Below are positions 6,870-12,937 of a stretch of 15,090 nucleotides of DNA, one piece after another (the stretch's first letter is position 1; each line of letters opens with the position of its first letter). The notes under the pieces were generated by a model, which saw nothing but the letters and a program-made list of their open reading frames with translations, searched no databases and had not been told where the DNA came from. Position numbers and translations under genes: made by a program. Source of the DNA: Bacillota bacterium (GTDB lineage Bacteria; Bacillota; Clostridia; Clostridiales; Clostridiaceae); contig JAJYBA010000024.1 in the NCBI GenBank assembly GCA_021779235.1, positions 1 through 15,090 on the forward strand, in the 5' to 3' direction.

Positions 6870-8636
6870 TTATTCACCAACCTTTTCTATTGCTTTAAAT
6901 GAACAAACTTGCTTGCATAACCCGCATCCATTACACATTGAACTATCTATGCTTACAGCTCCATCTCTGAATCTTAGTGCTGGACAGCCTGTTTTTAAAC
7001 AAGCTTTGCATTTTTTACATTTTTCTTGGTCAATAACACATTTGATTCCTGCCCTAGCTTTAAGTACATCCTTAATTAATGCACAAGGTTGTTTTGTAAT
7101 GATCACAAAAGGCTCGGTACTATCATGTGCTTCTTTCACTGCTTGTTTAGTCTCTTCTAATTTATATGGATCTACTACTCTTATATTTTCTGGTTTAATA
7201 CCACAAGCAAGAACTAATTGCTCTATATCAATCATAGGTGCAGGAGTTCCTTGAAGAGTTTTTCCCGTACCAGGATTTTCTTGATGTCCTGTCATTCCTG
7301 TAATTCTATTATCTAAAATACAAGTAACTATAGGGGTATTATTATAAACTGTATTTATAAGCCCTGTTACTCCAGAATGGAAGAAAGTTGAGTCTCCAAT
7401 GAAAGCAAAGACTTTTTTATCATCTCTATTTGCAACCATATTAGCTCTTTCAATACCTGAACCTGCAGAAATTGAAGCTCCCATACATATAACTGTATCT
7501 GTTACATTAAGAGGATCTACCATCCCTAATGTATAACAGCCTATATCACCCGATGCTATTACATCTTTATATTTTGATACTTGATAAAAAATCCCTCTAT
7601 GAGGGCACCCTGGGCATAATACTGGTGGTCTTGAAGGTGCTTGTACATCCGTTGCATAAGTAAGATTATTAACTTCGCCTAATATAGCTTTTCTTATTAT
7701 GTCAGGATTTAGCTCTTCACAAATAGGAATTATTTCTTTTCCTATGCATTGAATTCCCATTGCTTTAATTGCTGTTTCTAAATAAGGATCATTTTCTTCT
7801 ATTATATAAAGCTTTTCAACTTTAGCTGCAAATTCTTTAATCATTTCATCTGGAAGAGGATAGCTCATCCCTATTTTTAGATAAGAAGCATTATCACCTA
7901 AAACTTCTTTAGCATATTGATAAGAAATACCACTTGTAATTATTCCTATGTCATTATTACCCATTTCTATTCTATTTAAAGGAGTAGTATTAGAAAATTG
8001 TCTTAAAGCTTCTAATCTTTCTTCTACTTCATAATGTTTAGCTTTTGAATGTGCTGGTGTCATGATATATTTCTTAATATTCTTTTCGTATGGTCTTACA
8101 CCTACTAAACCTTTTTCGCCAAGCTCTATTACAGATTTAGAGTGACATACTCTTGTAGTAACTCTAAATAAAACAACTGTATCAAATTTTTCACTAATTT
8201 CATAAGCTGCTTTCACATAGTCTAGACATTCTTGTGAATCAGATGGTTCTATCATTGCTACTTTAGCATGTGGCGCATAATATCTATTATCTTGCTCGTT
8301 CTGAGATGAATGCATTCCAGGGTCATCTGCTGTTACCACAACAAATCCTCCATTCACACCTTCATAAGCCATTGTAAATAATGGATCAGCAGCTACGTTT
8401 AATCCTACATGCTTCATAGTGGTGAGTGTTCTAGCTCCACCAATAGATGCACCAGACGCAACTTCAAATCCTACTTTTTCATTAGGCGCCCATTCTGCAT
8501 AAACACCTTCATATTGCGCGAAATTTTCAAGTATTTCTGTACTAGGCGTTCCCGCATAAGCTGATGCTATATGACAACCAGCCTCATAAGCACCTCTTGC
8601 AATAGCCTCATTTCCTGACATGATTACTTTTTTCAT
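6870..8636 (-). CDS. iorA: Indolepyruvate:ferredoxin oxidoreductase, alpha subunit
   Basis: The 588-residue catalytic subunit of the TPP- and iron-sulfur-dependent enzyme for oxidation of aryl 2-oxoacids made by transamination of Trp, Phe or Tyr. The N-terminal pyrimidine-binding domain shows AYAGTPSTEILE (about 26-37) and the conserved Glu in APNEKVGFE. The TPP-binding domain has CPGCPHRG (341-348), GDIGCYTLG, GDSTFFHSG (414-422) and DNRITGMTGHQ. A C-terminal ferredoxin domain carries two cysteine sets, C540/C543/C546/C551 and C568/C571/C574/C578, consistent with two [4Fe-4S] clusters. The second set is followed by Ser rather than the usual Pro. ATG 8636 follows AAGGGGG at good distance; a GTG at 8669 lies inside the repeat array. 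It is 175 bp downstream of ptb with no clear promoter between, so co-transcription is likely. Confidence 0.96.
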   Translation of the reverse strand: MKKVIMSGNEAIARGAYEAGCHIASAYAGTPSTEILENFAQYEGVYAEWAPNEKVGFEVASGASIGGARTLTTMKHVGLNVAADPLFTMAYEGVNGGFVVVTADDPGMHSSQNEQDNRYYAPHAKVAMIEPSDSQECLDYVKAAYEISEKFDTVVLFRVTTRVCHSKSVIELGEKGLVGVRPYEKNIKKYIMTPAHSKAKHYEVEERLEALRQFSNTTPLNRIEMGNNDIGIITSGISYQYAKEVLGDNASYLKIGMSYPLPDEMIKEFAAKVEKLYIIEENDPYLETAIKAMGIQCIGKEIIPICEELNPDIIRKAILGEVNNLTYATDVQAPSRPPVLCPGCPHRGIFYQVSKYKDVIASGDIGCYTLGMVDPLNVTDTVICMGASISAGSGIERANMVANRDDKKVFAFIGDSTFFHSGVTGLINTVYNNTPIVTCILDNRITGMTGHQENPGTGKTLQGTPAPMIDIEQLVLACGIKPENIRVVDPYKLEETKQAVKEAHDSTEPFVIITKQPCALIKDVLKARAGIKCVIDQEKCKKCKACLKTGCPALRFRDGAVSIDSSMCNGCGLCKQVCSFKAIEKVGE

Positions 8637-8645
8637 ATAAATATT

Positions 8646-8787
8646 CCCCCTTGTACTCCTTATAAGCACTAAACAATTCTCAATTGTTTAGCCGCTTGTA
8701 TTCCTTATAAGCACTAAACAACTCTCAATTGTTTAGCCCCTTATATTCCTTATATGCACTAAACAATTCTCAATTGTTCAGTCCTCA
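8646..8787 (-). repeat. Leader hairpin-SD repeat array: three 45-bp tandem units, plus remnant
   Basis: Three palindromes start at 8669, 8714 and 8759, exactly 45 bp apart, each 23 nt with arms like CTAAACAATT and AATTGTTTAG around a CTC/GAG loop. In the mRNA each is followed by a 22-nt tail of the type TGCTTATAAGGAATACAAGG plus GG. The tail of the last unit is the iorA Shine-Dalgarno AAGGGGG (8646 onward). Beyond the third unit, 8788-8811 looks like a decayed fourth unit (a Shine-Dalgarno-like GGGG and half an arm, AATTGTTTCG) reaching the ptb stop codon. The tails carry CTTATAAG where the other loci have CTCCAGAG. The array fills the whole ptb-iorA gap. Confidence 0.92.
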
Positions 8788-8811
8788 TATCCCCATAAAT
8801 ACGAAACAATT

Positions 8812-9708
8812 TTACACTACTACCGCTCCAAGGGCTATAGAGTATAATTTTGATTTTGCACTATCAGCCCTTGAAACTAATACTACTGGACATTTTGCTC
8901 CTACTATAATTCCTGCACTTTCAGCTTTAGCAAAGTACGTAAGAGATTTACCTAAAAAGTTACCAGCTTCTATACTTGGTACAAGTAATATGTCACTATC
9001 ACCAGCTACATCACTAATAATACCTTTATGTTCTGCAGCCTCCTTTGATATTGCATTATCTAGACCCAAAGGACCATCAATTAAACATCCCTTTATTTGT
9101 CCCCTTTTATTCATTTGCGACAGTGCCGCGGCATCTAATGTTGCCTGCATTGAAGGATTAACAACTTCAACTGCACAAATAGGAGCTATTTTAGGAATAT
9201 CTATTTGTAAGGCATGTGCAACTTCCACTGCATTATTAATTATCTCTATTTTTTCTTTAAGCTCTGGATAAGTAACCATTCCCCCATCAGTTAAAAACAA
9301 TAATTTGTGGTAAGTAGGTATATCATAAGCCATAACGTGTGATAAAAGTCCCTTACCTCTGAGTCCTGCCTCTTTGTTCAGTACTGCCTTTAATAAGTCA
9401 GAAGTACCAAGCATACCTTTCATAATAAAATGAGCTTCTCCATTTGATACAAGTTCTACAGCTTTAGCTGCAGCTTTTATGACATTCTTCTCATTTACGA
9501 TTTTAAGATATTCTAGACATAAATTTTCTTTAACTGCAATTTCCCTTATTTTTTCCTCATCACCAACTAATATTGCATCAACAATTTGTAGTTTAACTGC
9601 TTCTACAACAGCCTTTAAAACTACATTATCTTGTGCCACTGCTACCGATAATATTTTTTTATCTTTCCCCTTAGCAAGCTCTATTAACTCATCAAGTCTT
9701 TTAACCAT
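8812..9708 (-). CDS. ptb: Phosphate butyryltransferase-family enzyme
   Basis: A 298-residue Ptb-type phosphate acyltransferase, exchanging CoA for phosphate on an acyl group in the cytoplasm. Family landmarks are MKGMLGTSDLLKAVLNKE near residue 97, KGLLSHVMAYDIP near 118, GCLIDGPLGLDNAISKEAA near 208, VAGDSDILLVPSIEAGN near 234 and the C-terminal VVLVSRADSAKSKLYSIALG. The length is normal for the family. The ATG at 9708 follows AAGGGGG by 7 nt. The usual partner, butyrate kinase, is not next to it; instead iorA and iorB follow on the same strand. This suggests, as inference, that it acts on aryl- or branched-chain acyl-CoA made by 2-oxoacid oxidation rather than on butyryl-CoA. Phosphate acetyltransferase is an alternative, but the sequence pattern fits Ptb better. 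Confidence 0.9.
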   Translation of the reverse strand: MVKRLDELIELAKGKDKKILSVAVAQDNVVLKAVVEAVKLQIVDAILVGDEEKIREIAVKENLCLEYLKIVNEKNVIKAAAKAVELVSNGEAHFIMKGMLGTSDLLKAVLNKEAGLRGKGLLSHVMAYDIPTYHKLLFLTDGGMVTYPELKEKIEIINNAVEVAHALQIDIPKIAPICAVEVVNPSMQATLDAAALSQMNKRGQIKGCLIDGPLGLDNAISKEAAEHKGIISDVAGDSDILLVPSIEAGNFLGKSLTYFAKAESAGIIVGAKCPVVLVSRADSAKSKLYSIALGAVVV

Positions 9709-9768
9709 GATTTAACCCCCTTCACTTAACCTCTGTAACATTGGTTAATTATTCCAATTTATTTATAA

Positions 9769-9805
9769 ACAGATGACAATTCACGTATTGTGAATTGTCA
9801 TCTGT
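9769..9805 (-). terminator. Hairpin between glnA and ptb, probable glnA terminator or attenuator
   Basis: A perfect 16-bp stem with arms ACAGATGACAATTCAC (9769-9784) and its complement (9790-9805) encloses a 5-nt loop, 13 bp after the glnA stop codon. The following minus-strand bases, TTATAAATAAATT, are AT-rich but not a clean U run, so termination may be partial and some ptb transcription could come from glnA. The ACAATT / AATTGT core resembles the leader palindromes, but the tail and the Shine-Dalgarno junction are missing. Confidence 0.55.
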
Positions 9806-9818
9806 CCATTAGCAAAAA

Positions 9819-11249
9819 TTATAAGTCATAGTATAATTGAAATTCTATAGGTGATGGAACTGGAATTACTTTTTTGATTTCCTTTTCATTTTTGAATTTA
9901 ATCCAAGTATTAATAAAATGTTCATCAAATACCCCACCCTTTAATAAGAAATCACTATCTTTTTTTAGTTCTTCAAGTGCTTCATCTAAAGATTTTGGTA
10001 ATGCTTCAATTTTATCTTGTTCTTCCTTTGGTAAATCAAAAACGTTTACATCGTATGGCCCAAAACCTTCCACAGTAGGATTAATTTTATTTTCTATACC
10101 GTCAATACCGGCCATCAATAGTGCGGAATATGCTAAATATGGATTTGCTGTAGCATCTGATGGTCTAAATTCAAATCTTCTAGTTTCTGGATTTTTAATA
10201 TATCCTGGAATTCTTATTACTGCAGTCCTATTTCCTGTAGCAAAGCAAATTGATACTGGTGCTTCAAAACCTGGCACTAACCTCTTATAAGAATTAGTTG
10301 ATGGGTTTGTAAATGCAAGTAATGCTTTAGAGTGCTTTAATATTCCACCGATGAAATATAGTGCAGTTTCGCTCATTTGAGAGTATCCATTTTCATCAAA
10401 GAAAAGGTTTTTCCCATCTTTTCTTAAAAGCATATGAACATGCATTCCACTTCCCGCTTCTCCAAATAACGGTTTAGGCATGAAAGTTGCAGTTTTTCCG
10501 TGAGCTACTGCTTCGTTTTTAATTAAGTATTTTGCCATCATTGTAGCATCAGCCATTTTAGTCATTTCTCCTAATTCAACCTCTATTTCAAGTTGACCAG
10601 CAGATCCTACTTCATGATGATGATATTTCACAGGTATACCCATCTCTTCTAATTTTAAACACATTTCACTTCTTAGATCATTGTTAAGATCATAAGGTAA
10701 GCCTAAATGGTAACTCTTTTGGAAAGGTGCTTTATATCCAAAATTCTCCTCTTTGTTATTTGTGTTCCATGGTGCTTGCTTAGAATCTATGAAAACCTCT
10801 TGATGATGGTTCGTAACTTCATAATTTATATGGTCAAATATATAAAACTCAAATTCAGGTCCAATTACATATTCATCAGCAATTCCCAGTTCTCTCATGT
10901 ATTTTTCTGCTTTTTCAGCTATAAATCTTGGATCTCCAGAAAATCTTCCTTCATTTTTGCCAAGGGTGTACATATTTGCAATCATACTTAAAGTTGGTAT
11001 CTTGCAATATGGGTCAACAAACGCTGTAGTCATATCAGGAAGGAATCTCATGTCTGAATCCTCTATAGTTGAATATCCATAGCTTGATCCGTCAAAGCCT
11101 ATTCCTTCAGAAAAAGTCTTTTCTGATAGTCTTTCAGCTGGTATAGTTAAATGGTTCCATCTTCCTGGTAAAGTTACTACTTTAAAATCTACGAATTTAA
11201 TATTATTTTCTTTTATAAATTCTTGTACTTCATTAATATTTTTAAACAT
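9819..11249 (-). CDS. glnA: Glutamine synthetase, class I
   Basis: A 476-residue GSI enzyme making glutamine from glutamate, ammonia and ATP, normally as a cytoplasmic dodecamer. Visible motifs include the latch-loop region FDGSSYGYSTIEDSDM (about 53-68), metal-binding GPEFEFYIFD (about 132), HHEVGSAGQLEIEVELG, EAGSGMHVHM with the ammonium-site His region, NPSTNSYKRLVPG, NRTAVIRIP and RRFEFRPSDATANPYLA. ATG 11249 is chosen because GGAGG lies 8 nt upstream; an in-frame start at 11267 overlaps that site. The length and the C-terminal block VNVFDLPKEEQ...LLKGGVF...IEFQLYYDL resemble the proteobacterial GSI-beta type. However, the tyrosine that is adenylylated in those enzymes (NLYDLP) is Phe here (about residue 404). 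It has its own promoter and a downstream hairpin. No glnR gene lies beside it. Confidence 0.96.
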   Translation of the reverse strand: MFKNINEVQEFIKENNIKFVDFKVVTLPGRWNHLTIPAERLSEKTFSEGIGFDGSSYGYSTIEDSDMRFLPDMTTAFVDPYCKIPTLSMIANMYTLGKNEGRFSGDPRFIAEKAEKYMRELGIADEYVIGPEFEFYIFDHINYEVTNHHQEVFIDSKQAPWNTNNKEENFGYKAPFQKSYHLGLPYDLNNDLRSEMCLKLEEMGIPVKYHHHEVGSAGQLEIEVELGEMTKMADATMMAKYLIKNEAVAHGKTATFMPKPLFGEAGSGMHVHMLLRKDGKNLFFDENGYSQMSETALYFIGGILKHSKALLAFTNPSTNSYKRLVPGFEAPVSICFATGNRTAVIRIPGYIKNPETRRFEFRPSDATANPYLAYSALLMAGIDGIENKINPTVEGFGPYDVNVFDLPKEEQDKIEALPKSLDEALEELKKDSDFLLKGGVFDEHFINTWIKFKNEKEIKKVIPVPSPIEFQLYYDL

Positions 11250-11300
11250 TTGTAAGAACCTCCGCATCTTTATAGAAAATTTTTAAATATTCATAATTTT

Positions 11301-11328
11301 AGTATAAAGCATGATTTTTTTTTGTCAA
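11301..11328 (-). promoter_or_regulatory. Predicted glnA promoter
   Basis: On the minus strand a perfect TTGACA (11323-11328), a 16-nt spacer containing an A8 run, and TATACT (11301-11306) predict a start near 11294. The resulting leader is about 45 nt with Shine-Dalgarno GGAGG at 11259-11263. It is the best promoter in the window by match to consensus. Confidence 0.75.
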
Positions 11329-11360
11329 TTCAATTTGCTAAAGGAATTAAAATAATTCAA

Positions 11361-11389
11361 AAAAAGCCACAATATTTCTGTGACTTTTT
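11361..11389 (-). terminator. Rho-independent terminator after the hydroxy-acid oxidase-like gene
   Basis: The minus-strand hairpin has arms AAAAAGTCACA and TGTGGCTTTTT (11 bp with one G-U pair) around a 7-nt loop, followed by further T residues (seven in total). It starts 9 bp after the stop codon at 11398 and separates the mutS2 operon from the glnA promoter. Confidence 0.85.
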
Positions 11390-11397
11390 GGATAAAT

Positions 11398-12411
11398 TTA
11401 ATATAAAATTCTATTATTAACATTTTTGATAGATTTACACCCTGTAAGCACCATAGCTGATTTTAATTCACCTTTTAAGAAATCAATGTAAGATTTCACA
11501 CCTTCCGCCTTACCTCCAAAGGATGCGCTTACAAATGGTCTACCAATAAGTACAGCATCTGCACCTAGTGCTAGCATTTTAAGTATATCTGCTCCACTTC
11601 GAATTCCACCATCAGCTAAAATAATTACTCTTCCCTTAACCTCTTCAGCAATTTCATGGAGAACATCTGCTACTCCTGGAGTTTGGTCTAATACTCGTCC
11701 TCCATGATTTGACACTACAATTGCAGCTACCCCTGCTTCTACTGCAAGTTTTGCTTCATCCACTGTCATTATTCCTTTTAGAATAAATGGAAGCGTCGTT
11801 GATTCAACGATTTCTTTAATCTCTTCTACGGTTTTAGGCATAACTGGTTTACCATGAAGTGCTAAAGTAATAAGTCCACATGCATCTATGTCCATACCGA
11901 TTGCAAATGCACCTGCTTTTTCTGCTAATTTAATTTTTTCTATAACATTTGCATTTTCCCAAGGTTTTATTATTGCAATACCATTTCCACCTTGTTTTTC
12001 TAATTCTGCAAGATTAGTTGTTAGAAAAGAATCTACAGCAGTATCTCCTACCATAGGAAAAATCCCACCATCTAAGCATCCACCAATAACCCAAGATATA
12101 TACTCTTCTTCACTAAATTTACCACCCATATTTAAGGTAGTTCCGGATACTGGAGCAGCAAACACAGGCATATCCATTTTTCGACCAAATAGTTCTATAG
12201 AAGTATCAGGATCTTTTGCATCATGGATAGTTCTCATATTTAGTTTATAATTTGCCAATGCCTCTATATTAACTTTAAAAGCATCTCCAGTTCCTTTTCC
12301 ACCCATTCCAGGCACCTCACCAGCGCAAGCAACTCCATTACATATAGGGCAAACCCTACAACTTTTGTTTAAATTTCCTCTAGCTTCCTTTAAAACTTCT
12401 TTATAATTCAC
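11398..12411 (-). CDS. FMN-dependent alpha-hydroxy-acid oxidase-like protein with N-terminal Cys motif
   Basis: A 337-residue TIM-barrel flavoprotein of the lactate/glycolate oxidase and type 2 isopentenyl-diphosphate isomerase superfamily. The C-terminal half shows FILKG (Lys212), SNHGGRVLD with the catalytic-type His236, LADGGIRSGADILKML (266-281) and ALGADAVLIGRPF (281-293), which are FMN and substrate loops. The N-terminus has four cysteines, C18-x2-C21-x2-C24-x4-C29, not part of the classic oxidases and resembling an iron-sulfur or zinc site. The start is GTG 12411, seven nt after AAGGGGG. It lies 16 bp downstream of the DUF523 gene, so the two are probably co-transcribed. In an anaerobe a dehydrogenase or oxidoreductase role is more likely than an O2-using oxidase. 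The substrate is unknown; no lldD symbol is given because orthology is unclear. Confidence 0.85.
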   Translation of the reverse strand: MNYKEVLKEARGNLNKSCRVCPICNGVACAGEVPGMGGKGTGDAFKVNIEALANYKLNMRTIHDAKDPDTSIELFGRKMDMPVFAAPVSGTTLNMGGKFSEEEYISWVIGGCLDGGIFPMVGDTAVDSFLTTNLAELEKQGGNGIAIIKPWENANVIEKIKLAEKAGAFAIGMDIDACGLITLALHGKPVMPKTVEEIKEIVESTTLPFILKGIMTVDEAKLAVEAGVAAIVVSNHGGRVLDQTPGVADVLHEIAEEVKGRVIILADGGIRSGADILKMLALGADAVLIGRPFVSASFGGKAEGVKSYIDFLKGELKSAMVLTGCKSIKNVNNRILY

Positions 12412-12427
12412 CTTATTTCCCCCTTAG

Positions 12428-12886
12428 TTATAAATCTACTTCACCTAAATTTTCTTCTGTAAAAACTTTTATGCCTCTAGATAACAGTAATTCAGCAGTA
12501 ACTCCATTTCCAAGTCTCTTAGCTCCAGTAAAAGTTCCATCGTATATTTCTGAAGTTCCACAAGAAGGACTTCGTGCCTTTAAAATAGCGATATTGGCTC
12601 CAACTGCTTCTGCAATTTTTAAACTTTCATAAGCACCTTTTAAAAACTCTGGAGTTACATCATCCTCTTCTGGTCCAAGAATTCTAGCTTTGCCCGCTAA
12701 CACATCTCGGCCGTTCCCATTTACAATTTCATGTGGAGCCCTTGGAGTTTCTTGTCCTCCTAACTGTTCTGGACAGACAGGTATTGCTTTTCCTTCTTTT
12801 AAGAGTTTAAGCACCCTTTCATCTAAATTATTGCCACCATCATACTTACAATTAATGCCACATAAACAAGCGCTTACAATAATCAT
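12428..12886 (-). CDS. DUF523 family protein, TudS-like
   Basis: A 152-residue DUF523 protein. The family signature VSACLCGINCKYDGG is at residues 4-18, followed by IPVCPEQLGGQETPR (35-49) and KARSPSCG (103-110). The family includes TudS, a [4Fe-4S] enzyme that removes sulfur from 2-thiouracil. The three conserved cysteines expected to hold that cluster correspond here to C7, C13 and C109; two further cysteines, C9 and C38, are also present. Desulfurase activity here is inference from the family. The ATG at 12886 follows GGAAGGTG. The gene lies 51 bp after the mutS2 stop codon and 16 bp before the flavoprotein gene, all on one strand with no promoter or terminator seen between, so it is probably the middle gene of that operon. 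Confidence 0.88.
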   Translation of the reverse strand: MIIVSACLCGINCKYDGGNNLDERVLKLLKEGKAIPVCPEQLGGQETPRAPHEIVNGNGRDVLAGKARILGPEEDDVTPEFLKGAYESLKIAEAVGANIAILKARSPSCGTSEIYDGTFTGAKRLGNGVTAELLLSRGIKVFTEENLGEVDL

Positions 12887-12937
12887 ACTGTCACCTTCCC
12901 TTATTTGAATATACCTTAACTATGAATTAACTTAAAG

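Noticed and set aside
6866..6880. TTG or GTG start for iorB at 6880 or 6877
   Set aside because: The ribosome binding site would be almost adjacent to these codons; ATG 6868, one base after the iorA stop codon, has better spacing and fits the family N-terminus.
8646..8811. Short CRISPR-like array
   Set aside because: Both the palindromes and the segments between them are nearly identical from unit to unit, so this is a tandem repeat; there are no unique spacers and no cas genes.
8729..9271. Plus-strand open frame of 180 codons opposite ptb
   Set aside because: It lies mostly antisense to a well-supported ptb gene and begins in the repeat array; it has no convincing ribosome binding site or family features.
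10707..11082. Plus-strand open frames inside glnA
   Set aside because: They are antisense shadows of a highly conserved glutamine synthetase with no independent support.
11250..11360. Riboswitch or T-box in the glnA leader
   Set aside because: The predicted leader is only about 45 nt and contains no T-box motif or alternative terminator; the upstream hairpin belongs to the preceding operon.
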